This document shows, piece by piece, positions 55,010 to 63,858 of a stretch of DNA of 64,000 nt. Positions within the stretch are counted from its first letter, which is position 1. Each line of letters opens with the position of its first letter. Source of the DNA: Azorinus chamasolen (lineage: Eukaryota; Mollusca; Bivalvia; Cardiida; Solecurtidae); contig OY755239.1 in assembly GCA_963576725.1 (NCBI GenBank), forward strand, positions 56,391,453 through 56,455,452. The letters are read 5' to 3'. The notes beneath the pieces are model-generated. The model was given only the letters and a program-made list of their open reading frames with translations, was not told the origin of the DNA and did no database searches. The position numbers and the translations under genes were made by a program.

Positions 55010-55206
55010 CTAACCCATCTAATGCGACCACTTAGTAAATAAACCTGTATTAGTAAGCGGATGGTTGCTTAATGCAGGACAAAAAATATGCAGGAAGCTC
55101 CTATAGGAGCTTTCCGCATAACTTTCGTCCTGCATTAAGCTACCACCTACCTCTGCTGCTGTGAAATATACCCCTTTTTGCTAGTCGCATTAGAGGGGTC
55201 TTACTG
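55010..55206. mobile_element. TA-1 MITE, left tip lost
   Basis: CCATCTAATGCGACCACTTAG; hairpin with apex CTCCTATAGGAG at 55098; right end GGGGTCTTACTG. Confidence 0.75.
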
Positions 55207-55212
55207 GATATC

Positions 55213-55462
55213 TTAACCCTTCGCTTGCTATTCACGTCAATATACCTACCTGTAAATAGTGAAGACCCAGATGAAACAGCTCCTGCATGAACTGTCTCAT
55301 CAGGATCTGCACTATTTACAAATTGATTGTGCAACCAGTGCACTCCACAGCAGTGATTGCACAGCGAAATACTTGTACACAGTGAAGATATATTTAATTA
55401 TACAACAGGGCATGGGTAAAGAAGGAGAAATGTGTTTTAAAATTTAGCAAGCGAAGGGTTAA
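55213..55462. mobile_element. TTAA-5 MITE, intact, 250 bp
   Basis: TTAACCCTTCGCTTGCTATT to TAGCAAGCGAAGGGTTAA; hairpin near the left end; tail GTGCAACCAGTGCACTCC as in 18752-19001 reversed. Confidence 0.83.
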
Positions 55463-55489
55463 ATATTTACTTCATATATGTATGGTCTC

Positions 55490-55901
55490 ACATTTACACA
55501 TTTGATAATAGAGAAGACCCAGGAGCTGCCGGTCGGCGTTTCCTCTCTTTGTTTATGGAATAGTATATATATGATTCTACAATGGCCAAAATCCACGTGT
55601 CCATATGCTACTTAAAACGTCCGTCTATTTGATCCCCCGCCGGATCAAGTATGAGACTTTATAAACCGAGGTCCGATGTACATGTACCAGTGATTTAGAC
55701 TAGGCATCTAAAAGAACCAGAGAAACTCTATCGATAAAGAGAGTAGGACGTCGCGCCGGTGTGTGTTTGTATCTGCTCCCATGCCGCATCCAATTATTAT
55801 TATAGTTGGCAGAAACGGACGTTAATCAACACATCCAGCCAGCTTCATATTCATAAAATTATTTATTTTCTTGCATGAATATTCATTAGGTAAAGAGTTA
55901 A
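55490..55901. mobile_element. TTAA-1 MITE split by a 208-bp insertion
   Basis: GAGAAGACCCAGGAGC core; tail interrupted at 55616 and resumed at 55824; ends GGTAAAGAGTTAA, shared with the next element. Confidence 0.62.
55616..55823. mobile_element. Unclassified insertion with AACGTCCGT inverted ends
   Basis: AACGTCCGTCTATTTG at left, GAAACGGACGTT at right; internal TTGATCC...GGATCAA. Only copy seen. Confidence 0.5.
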
Positions 55902-56153
55902 CCTTTTAACACATAAACACGCCTTTCTACGCCTTTGCAAACAGACTAGACCCATATCAGACGGCTCATAGAAGCCGTCTTATTAGGGCATGCTCTGTTT
56001 GCTTAAGGAATACTATAGATCTATATGACTCTACAGTTTATGCCATGGCTACGCATCCCTGTGTCCATGTGCTATTATACTGTAATAAAATGATTAAATG
56101 ACATTCATGACGTCAATATTTCTTACATGAATGGTTATGGAGGAAAAGGTTAA
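55898..56153. mobile_element. TTAA-1 MITE chained to the previous element
   Basis: TTAACCTTTTAACACATAAAC, core GCAAACAGACTAGACCC, end GGAGGAAAAGGTTAA. Confidence 0.78.
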
Positions 56154-56296
56154 TTAGATTCTAACACGCTAGCTGCTGAGACTTCCATTCTGTTTTACCT
56201 TTCATTGTCGATGTTCATTCTCATTTGTCCGCATTGCCGGTCCATCAGGTCATTCGATATTGCTGAAACAATCAACTGACATTAACTATCTCATCT

Positions 56297-56546
56297 TTAA
56301 CCCTTTCCCTGTTCTGCATTTATTCCAATTTTCAATACCTATTGAATATTCGTTAACAAAATTGTGATAAAGAAATATAGAAGGTGGAACATTGTAGGCA
56401 TTTTAGAAAGCAAAGAAACAAATCAATCAAATTATATTAGCAAGCAGAGCAGACCCTGATCTGACGGCTCCTCTAGGAGCCGTCTCATCTGGGTCTACTC
56501 TGTTTGGAATTGCGTGAAAACACGTTTATATGAGGGAAAGGGTTAA
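56297..56546. mobile_element. TTAA-7 MITE, intact, 250 bp
   Basis: TTAACCCTTTCCCTGTTCTG to ATGAGGGAAAGGGTTAA; hairpin 56440-56508, apex GGCTCCTCTAGGAGCC. Confidence 0.87.
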
Positions 56547-56713
56547 TCCAGTGTGAAAGTGTGTGTTGCATCGACCGAAACTGAAGTAGCAATGCCATCA
56601 AGTAACTGGGCAATCATTTCTTAGAATCATTATTTAAATTTGCACAGTGTGTTATTTGAACGATAACAGTTGTTACAAGAATTTTCCGATGTCTAATTGA
56701 AAAACGGTCCCAG

Positions 56714-56896
56714 CAGTAATCTCGTCTAATCCGGAGTTTTGGTAAAGAATAATTTAGATTTTTTAGGTAGATGAATGTTTAGAGCAGGGTGAAAGTCATG
56801 CAGAGAACTCCTCTGGGAGCTTTCTGCTTGACATTCATCATACATAATTAAAGTAGTCAAATGCCTTAACGATTCCAGTTTAAAGGGAATTTACTG
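56714..56896. mobile_element. TA-4 MITE
   Basis: CAGTAATCTCGTCTAATCC to GGGAATTTACTG then TA; hairpin GCAGGGTGAAAGTCATGCAG. Confidence 0.7.
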
Positions 56897-57024
56897 TATT
56901 GTATAAATAGTATTTCTGAGTAATACACGTGTACATGTAGTTTAATGCAATGAAGGGAACGCTTACATGTAATTTCAAGTTTTGTCATGTTATCATTGTC
57001 ATATTTGGGTACACCCTTATTTTC

Positions 57025-57274
57025 TTAACCCTTTACTCCATGAATATTCATGAATGAAATAATGCCATCGTGACTATTAAATAGCTTAATTTATATAATA
57101 GTACATGGACACATTAATGTTTGGCCCTGACAGAAAGTGTAGGGTCATCTCTATATTATACCATAAACAAACAGAGCAGACCCTGATCAGGCGGCTCTTA
57201 TAGTAGCCGTCTGATCTGGGTCTAATCTGTTTGCAAAGGCGTCAAAATGCGAATTTTATGGAGTAAATGATTAA
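57025..57274. mobile_element. TTAA-1 MITE, intact, 250 bp
   Basis: TTAACCCTTTACTCCATGAA to TTATGGAGTAAATGATTAA; hairpin 57167-57235, AAACAGAGCAGACCCTG, apex CTCTTATAGTAGCC. Confidence 0.85.
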
Positions 57275-57490
57275 ATTAATATAAAACAAAATTAATTAAT
57301 GGTGAATGTCTTTGTCAGTTTTATTTCAAAGGTACATGTAACAGCTCCACGTGGCCTGTTTAACGGTGTTGTCACTGTTGTGTGACCATCAATGTAGAAC
57401 CTAATAGGACCAAGCGTTTGAACAGTGCTGTGTTGTACACTGTTTACACAGCCAAATTGTTGACTTTACTGTACTGTACTCATGCACCTA

Positions 57491-58081
57491 CAGTAAAGCA
57501 TTCTAATGAGACCATTTATGACTAAACATATATATCCTTAAAAGCAACTGCTTGCTGGATGCAGTACGAAAGTAATGCAAGAAGCCTCCTGCAGGAGCTT
57601 TCTGCATACCGTTCGCCCTGCATTAAGCTAACACATATGATTTTATGAAACAGAATTAAATCTCTTTTTCTTGCTCACTTTAGTGGGATTGTATTGTACA
57701 GTAAAAATTCGATTCACGAGCACTCAAAAACGTACCATTATTGGTATTTAATACAGGTGACAGTTTAATGCAGGGTGAAAGTCTCGCAGAAAGCTCATAT
57801 AGGGGCTTTCTGCATGATTTTCACCCTGCATTAAGCAGCCATCTGCCAACAAATACATAAATTCTTCATTTTTCGTAGTATCGATACAGTAAATCCTCTC
57901 TATAACGGCCACTAAATTGTGTTAATTAGTTGGTATTTAGGGCAGGTAGTTGCATAAAGCAAAGTGACAGTAAAACAGAACGCTCGCTTGCTGTTTTACT
58001 TTCACCTTGCTGTTAGAAGCCACCTATCTCTAACAATAATACTTGATGAATTTTAGTGGTCGTTATAGAGAAGTTTTACTG
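57491..58081. mobile_element. Three consecutive TA MITEs (TA-1, TA-6, TA-2)
   Basis: TA-1 57491-57696 and TA-6 57699-about 57884 share one TA. TA-2 57887-58081 follows (CAGTAAATCCTCTCTATAAC), its core shortened to CAGAACGCTCGCTTGCTG. Confidence 0.75.
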
Positions 58082-58235
58082 TATTTTACTGTGCTTGGTT
58101 TTCGGTTGATATAATTAATCAGGTAGAAATTCAAATGCTCTCTCGGATGAAGTGCTTTACTAACAAGTACTGTTCAATCATGTGTCGAAACGAATGAAAT
58201 AAATAGCTATTTGATCAGTGTTAAATGCAGCGCTT

Positions 58236-58636
58236 TAATCCTTTAACCTGTCGTTCAAATCATTGTCTGCTCAATATCTCATCTGGTACATGTTTACCTA
58301 TCTCATGGTTCATTCAAACTTTTGACAGTCTACGGGTACGTGTCAAATAGTTTGGATCCTGATGAGAAGCCGATTTAGTAGAGGTATCATCTAGACCTAA
58401 TTGAATGGAAATGCACACAAGGCTTGGAATGAGAAATGTTAATCTTTAGAATTCTGAGGAAATGTGTGTGTCGGTAGAAACCTAAGACTACTCCTAGATG
58501 AAGGAGCCCTCTCAGAGTCGGCAATGCTTGTTTTGTTACACTTCTGTTTAAAACAATTCCTGATTACTAAGAGTATAAGATTGGTCTGTTTGAATTATGG
58601 AATACAACAGTTGCAGTTCAGCGTTGAAAGGGTTAA
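58236..58636. mobile_element. TTAA-3a remnant chained to a TTAA-6 element
   Basis: CTTTAACCTGTCG and AGTTTGGATCCTGATGAG hairpin to 58442. Shared TTAA then CTTTAGAATTCTG to GAAAGGGTTAA at 58636. Confidence 0.6.
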
Positions 58637-58747
58637 TTCATTAAATGGTCGTTTTAGATAGATGTTATCGTAATTCAGTTTCACGTTAGATCGATCTTGA
58701 GTAGCTATTCAAAACTCGATCTCCATGTGTGCAGACATTATTTCGCC

Positions 58748-58997
58748 TTAACTCTTTCGGCGCCAATGTCGCCTGTTGGCACCATTGAAAACAGTGCAGT
58801 CCCAGGTCAGATGCCGCCTTTTCAAGGCGGCATCTGACCTGGGACTTCACTGTTTTCTGTATTATTTTAGCCCAAGCATACAGGTTTTTAAAAACAAATG
58901 TTTTACTAATATACCTTTATTATTTAGTTTAGAATTAGATTTAATATGAAATTATTATTGCAGACGACAATTTTAAAGTTGGCGCCAAAAGAGTTAA
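58748..58997. mobile_element. TTAA-4 MITE, young, 250 bp
   Basis: TTAACTCTTTCGGCGCCAAT to TGGCGCCAAAAGAGTTAA. Hairpin 58786-58857 with one mismatch: GAAAACAGTGCAGTCCC, apex GCCGCCTTTTCAAGGCGGC. Inverse of 61169-61418, roughly 95% identical by eye. Confidence 0.9.
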
Positions 58998-59404
58998 TCT
59001 GCGTATCAACTGGATCCACACTGTTTCTAAACGTGATAACCTTGCTAAAGGTTAAATGTCCGCCATTATTCACCAATTCAATAAAATCTATAAAGCATTA
59101 AGGAGCTCTCTGTATAGAACGCACCATTCAGTTACTGACAAATAAATAAGATTTCATACATAATGCATGTGTAAATTACGTAGGCGTATTTGCATCGGTT
59201 GTGTGAACTTTTCATTTCCGAAACTACTGCCCTTTCGCGGTATTTCCATTGATCAGGAATACAGAATTTACATGTATTATCTGGAAACCAAAGCAAATGA
59301 GTGATAAATCTATGCCATGCTACAATTAAATAGCATTCGGAAAGACTTCATTCCCTGAAAACGTCTTGTGGTGTCAAGATAGTTACAAGCTGTTACAGAA
59401 ACGG
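58998..59404. other. Unassigned stretch
   Basis: No repeat, hairpin or coding pattern recognised, apart from a TTAA-3-like right-end scrap at 59000-59060. Confidence 0.45.
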
Positions 59405-59514
59405 ATCGAAGAGACGATTCTAAAGAGTGGTCACAAAACAGGGATTGGGGAAGACATATGGAAGTTATTCTTGAAAATGGTTTACATTACGCATCCTGTC
59501 TGGGGCTCTGCTAT
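59405..59514. mobile_element. HAT-1 right half, cut at the hairpin apex
   Basis: Starts GATCGAAGAGACGATTC at the dyad centre, runs to GTCTGGGGCTCTG. Confidence 0.68.
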
Positions 59515-59521
59515 ACGTGTA

Positions 59522-59840
59522 CAGTTGAACTTCGATATCTCGAACTTCAAGGGACCATACAAGTCACTTTGAGATAACTAAAGTTCGACTTATCCGATTT
59601 CTAATCTGAACAATTTCTCCAATTCACAGCTTGATGTGGGTCTAAAGTAATGCTGAAAGCTCCTACATGAGCTTTCAGCATTACTTTAGACCTGCATTAA
59701 GCTGTCACATGTGTTTCTAGATATGCGTAGTGATACATTTTAAAGGAATTCTGTGTTGTAAATTTTGGAAGGACCGAACTTTTAGTTCGAGTTATCCCGA
59801 AATTCGAGTAATCCGAGTTCGAGATAAGGAAGTTCATCTG
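59522..59840. mobile_element. TA-3 MITE
   Basis: CAGTTGAACTTCGATATCTC to AGTTCATCTG, TA both sides; hairpin 59624-59707, TCTAAAGTAATGCTGAAAGC, apex CTCCTACATGAGC. Confidence 0.82.
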
Positions 59841-59856
59841 TATTTATCAAAAGGTG

Positions 59857-60351
59857 CTTACCATTTACACCATGCATATTCACCAAGAATAAACGTTTAA
59901 TGACTAATGTTTAATGATTAATTGTTAGATTATTTTTTTGTAATGCCATATGAACGCACAAACGTTTGACCTTGGCTACTCAATGATTATAATTCCATAA
60001 GCAAACAGAGCAGAAGCTGTCGGAGCCGTTTGAGATGAAAGATGAAAAAGACTTAAATGCATGTTGAATAGATCATTACAGGACATAAATCATGTTGGTA
60101 AAAGGTACAAAAAATACGTATAACTAGCATAATTGTATTTGCATAACTCTTTATCTGCTGTAAAAAATGCTTGCTTGAATTTAGATCCAATGCTGGTTTG
60201 ACTACTATCGACTTCAACAAGCGTTTGACACACTAGTGGCTGAGTATCAAACCAATCGACCCTGGTGAGAGGCCGAGGTACTCGAGGTCGCATCTGGATC
60301 CAAGCTGTTTTCATAGTCGAGTCACCATGCGATTAGTGGGAGGGGTGTTAA
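59857..60351. mobile_element. TTAA-1 remnant, then TTAA-3c in reverse
   Basis: TTAA-1 59857-60035 (ACACCATGCATATTC; core CAGAGCAGAAG). TTAA-3c 60143-60351 with tail at left and hairpin GAGGCCGAGGTACTCGAGG. Confidence 0.6.
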
Positions 60352-60390
60352 GATTATAACATGCGTTTGATGACAAATCCTTGCTTCTCT

Positions 60391-60705
60391 AAACCATTTA
60401 CTCCATAAATACACTTTTCTACGCCTTTGCAAACAGCGTTGACCTAGATCAGACGGCTCCTAAAGGAACCGTCTGATCAGGGTTTGCGCTGTTTACTTAT
60501 GGAATTATATAGATTATGACGTTGCAGTTTCTGTCATGGGCAAAGTTCCCTGTGTTCATGTGTCATTGCAAAATATAATTTAATTAATATCCATGATGTC
60601 ATTGATTTTTATATTTTATATAAGCAAACACTGCAGACACTGATAAGATGGCTTCAGCAGGATCTATTCCGTTTGCAAATCCGTCTCTAATAGGTAAACG
60701 GTTAA
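60391..60705. mobile_element. TTAA-1 MITE followed by a second TTAA-1 core
   Basis: AACCATTTACTCCATAAAT; hairpin GACGGCTCCTAAAGGAACC; tail to 60622. Then GCAAACACTGCAGAC to TAGGTAAACGGTTAA. Confidence 0.68.
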
Positions 60706-60743
60706 GACAGAGACTAGTGTCCCTGTACATAGGTTCAGATAAG

Positions 60744-60764
60744 ATTATTATTATTATTATTATA
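60744..60764. repeat. (ATT)n microsatellite
   Basis: Seven ATT units. Confidence 0.9.
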
Positions 60765-60821
60765 CCACATTTATATAGCGCTCTTTTCACACAGGATATG
60801 TGCATTCAAAAGCGCATAAGA

Positions 60822-60995
60822 TGCATAAATTTAAACAGTTTCAACAATAACTCTTTTATTTCTCCACCAATCCCTATACTGTGACCACTCTTCAGAATCG
60901 TCTCGAAGAGACGATTCTAAAGAGTGGTCACATTATATGGTTTGGGGGAGAAATTACGATTTTAGCTTTCGGGTACGCACCTTTAGCTATAGCCT
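60822..60995. mobile_element. HAT-1 MITE
   Basis: ATAAGATGCATAAATTTAAAC to GGGTACGCACCTTTAGC; hairpin GAATCGTCTCGAAGAGACG. Outer tips decayed. Confidence 0.75.
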
Positions 60996-61154
60996 TGCCT
61001 GTATATGAATGTTTATTCACCTCCTTGTTGTCTGTGATAATATGACTCTGTCACGTGAATTGCTTGGTGTTAAAGATAAAGTGTAATGTATATAGCACTG
61101 TTGCAGTTCTTTTCAGGCAGATAACGCTTTGTAGTCTTGATATACCTCTCTTTA

Positions 61155-61475
61155 CAGTAAAATCTTTCTTAACTCTTTTGGCGCCAAATTTAAAAATGTC
61201 GTCTGCAATAATAATTCCATATTAAATATAATTCTAAACTAAATTATAAAGGTATATTAGTAAAACATTTGTATTTAAAAACCTGTATCCTTGGGCTAAA
61301 ATAATACAGAAAACAGTGTAGTCCCAGGTCAGATGCCGCCTTTTCAAGGCGGCATCTGACCTGGGACTGCACTGTTTTCAATGGCGCAAACAGGCGACAT
61401 TGGCGCCGAAAGAGTTAAACGGCCATCAAAAAAGAGGTCTAATTATAGGTCTATAAGGCAGGTGGTAGCTTAATT
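61155..61475. mobile_element. TA-1b left part split by a TTAA-4 insertion
   Basis: CAGTAAAATCTTTC before and ACGGCCATCAAAAAAG after the inserted element; stops at GGTGGTAGCTTAAT, before the apex. Confidence 0.7.
61169..61418. mobile_element. TTAA-4 MITE, young, 250 bp, nested
   Basis: TTAACTCTTTTGGCGCCAAA to GGCGCCGAAAGAGTTAA; hairpin 61309-61379 with one mismatch. Inserted into a TTAA of TA-1b. Confidence 0.9.
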
Positions 61476-61633
61476 AATGTCACCAGATATCAATATTTTA
61501 TTGTAATTCACCATAAACATGTTATACTTTATATATAAAGGATGTGTATTGTTATTATGTTGTTCAATGTCCATTTAACTTGTCAAACCTCAATAATTCA
61601 TCAATTACATGTATCTAATCGTGAACGTATGGT

Positions 61634-62004
61634 ACAGTAAAATCCCTCTAAGCGGGAGTACAAAGTATTAGCAATATCGGTCTTAAAGACAGACGGTAGT
61701 CTTATCCCAATCCTTCATATTGACGCCTTTTGACATCTCTGTAAAAATCACTTTCTGAAACCAGTGTGATACATAGAGCATTTGCTCCATGTATATATCA
61801 CAATGGTTTCAAAACTATACAATTCTATTTTTTTCCTTTTCTTCATTAAATGCTCATTTTAGGTAGATTTATTCAAATGAGAGAACGGGTTATAAATGCC
61901 TTATGGAGCTTTCGGCATGACTTTCATCCTGCATTAAGTAACCACCTGCATACAATGCGATTAATTCTCCTTCATTGAAAGTCCAGTTTAGAGGGGGTTT
62001 ACTG
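61634..62004. mobile_element. TA-4 MITE split by a TTAA-2 insertion
   Basis: CAGTAAAATCCCTCTAAGC to GGGGGTTTACTG; left arm to GACGGTAGTC, right arm resumes ATGCCTTATGGAGC. Confidence 0.75.
61702..61893. mobile_element. TTAA-2 MITE nested in TA-4, flanked by TTAT
   Basis: TCCCAATCCTTCATATTG to GAGAGAACGGG with TTAT on both sides instead of TTAA; hairpin apex GCTCCATG, shortened. Confidence 0.72.
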
Positions 62005-62415
62005 TCTACTGAATGATGTTTTTATCTCAAATTGATATACCTTGTACATGCTAGATGAATGAAATGTTTCTGTTCAAGCCAATGTGTTGTGTTATTCTGT
62101 TTTCTTTTGTATCCCGAATGCCCGCATTCAATAAGCCTAGGGAGTTAATGATTTATTTGTATTTTCTCCGCATACTGCTGTTTCACTTATCCGTTGATAT
62201 TAATCTGTTTGTTCAGACAAGTTTAACGTCTCCTCTAATCTAAGCCTTACTTGTCCACAAACAAACTCTCCACTAAATGATTAACATCTGTTTCCAGTAT
62301 GTCTGAAGTACCTTGTTGGCGATTCATGTAATACGAAATCTTAAATAGGCCTCCACTTCACTGAACATCTGCCGCCTCAGTATTCTTACATGTAAATTTG
62401 AGCCTGCAACGTTAG
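62005..62415. other. Unassigned stretch
   Basis: No MITE hallmark; open frame 62055-62243 has no recognisable homology. Confidence 0.45.
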
Positions 62416-62724
62416 TTAATCCCTTTTCTCCATATATACGCATTTTAGGCCCTTGCAAACAGACAAGACCCAGATCAGACAGTTTAGGCAGGAGCCTTTA
62501 TTCCATAGATACACATTTTTACGCATTTGCAAACAGAAAAGACCCAGATCAGACGGCCCCTGTAAGAGTCGTCTGACCAGGGCCTGCTCTCTTTGCAACT
62601 GAAGTAAGTAATATGCATAATTATGATTATACTGTTAAGTCCATAGCCAATCCTTTTCTCATTCATATGGCACTATAGATGACTAGTTGAGTTTCAGTTA
62701 GTATTTCATGAAGTAAAGGGTTAA
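62416..62724. mobile_element. TTAA-1 MITE with its left end and half-core duplicated
   Basis: TTAATCCCTTTTCTCC and CAGACAAGACCCAGATC, then again TTCCATAGATACAC and CAGAAAAGACCCAGATC; ends GAAGTAAAGGGTTAA. Confidence 0.75.
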
Positions 62725-62929
62725 GAGAATACTATAAAAGACATAGAATGACACTTTGTTCTTCTGGAAACATGTTTAATGCATTCTCTTATCTAGAAAT
62801 GAATGGTAATTATTGCAATGGAATATTCGTACAGCATTTTACCATTTGTCTGGTGAATGTTTAAGAAAGAAACATTGACTATATGAATATTAATGAGCAA
62901 AAATTGTATAATGACACATAGGCAAGATA

Positions 62930-63479
62930 AGGTTTATCCTTTAGACCACGAATACACTTTTCTACGCCTTTGCAAACAGAGTAGAACTAGATCAGACAGT
63001 TCTGGCTGGAGCCTTCTAACCAGGGTTTGGACTTTTTATGTATGAAACAACAAATCTATCATTCTGCAGTTTCTGCCATGGCCAAATACAGTGAAACCCC
63101 GCTAATGCGACCACTTAATAAACAGTCACTGATGTCGTCTAAAGCAGGTGGTTGCTTAATGCAGGACGAAAGTTATGCAGAAAGCTCCTATAGGAGCTTT
63201 CTGCATAACTTTCGTCCTGCATTAAGCCACCACCTGCCTCTGCCACCCAGAATTATGTCCGTTTTTGGTGGTCGCATTAGCGGGGTTTTACTGTAATCCT
63301 ATGTTCATGTGCCATTATAAATATTAAAACATATTAATCTATAATATTCACAAAAGTATTGTGTTAATGGCAAAAGCTATAGAACCGCATTCGTATTATT
63401 CCATATACCTAATCCGTCTGATCTGGGTCTTCCCTGTTTTCCAAAGCATAAAAAGGAATCTCTATCAGTTAAGGGGTTA
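62930..63479. mobile_element. TTAA-1 MITE split by a TA-1 insertion
   Basis: Left part to GCCATGGCCAAA, right part from ATCCTATGTTCATGTGCC; a further TTAA-1-type core right arm CCGTCTGATCTGGG at 63412. Right end approximate. Confidence 0.65.
63089..63293. mobile_element. TA-1 MITE, intact, 205 bp, nested
   Basis: CAGTGAAACCCCGCTAATGC to GCGGGGTTTTACTG, TA both sides; apex CTCCTATAGGAG at 63185. Same orientation as 2188-2392. Confidence 0.88.
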
Positions 63480-63858
63480 TTCATTGTATTTAGGCAAATG
63501 GCTTAACTGCAAAATGCCAAGGGATACAATGTACATGTAAACCACTGACAACAAACGAAAACCGCCCACTGTATGTAATGAAATCGGATTCCCTAACATC
63601 GTTTCGTTTCGAATTCGTCTGTAGGGTGAACTATTAAGCTGTGCAGATTTGGGTTCATATCCATTATATAAATGGACTTAGACGCGCAATTTGTGGAATG
63701 AGATGCAAAGCCTTAAACTCCGAACAACTGTTATACATGCAAATAAGCTAATTCCGATTAATTAAATACCCACTCGCTAATTTGTACTGGCGCTTGATCT
63801 TGTGACAATGGGTGGAATAATTTCAATTATGAAATAAATTGGCGGCCTACATAAACAT
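63480..63858. other. Unassigned stretch
   Basis: No repeat or coding signal recognised. Confidence 0.45.

Noticed and set aside
1126..63240. Hairpins as rho-independent terminators or a CRISPR array
   Set aside because: Eukaryotic, intron-containing DNA; the hairpins have element termini with TTAA or TA target repeats and irregular spacing.
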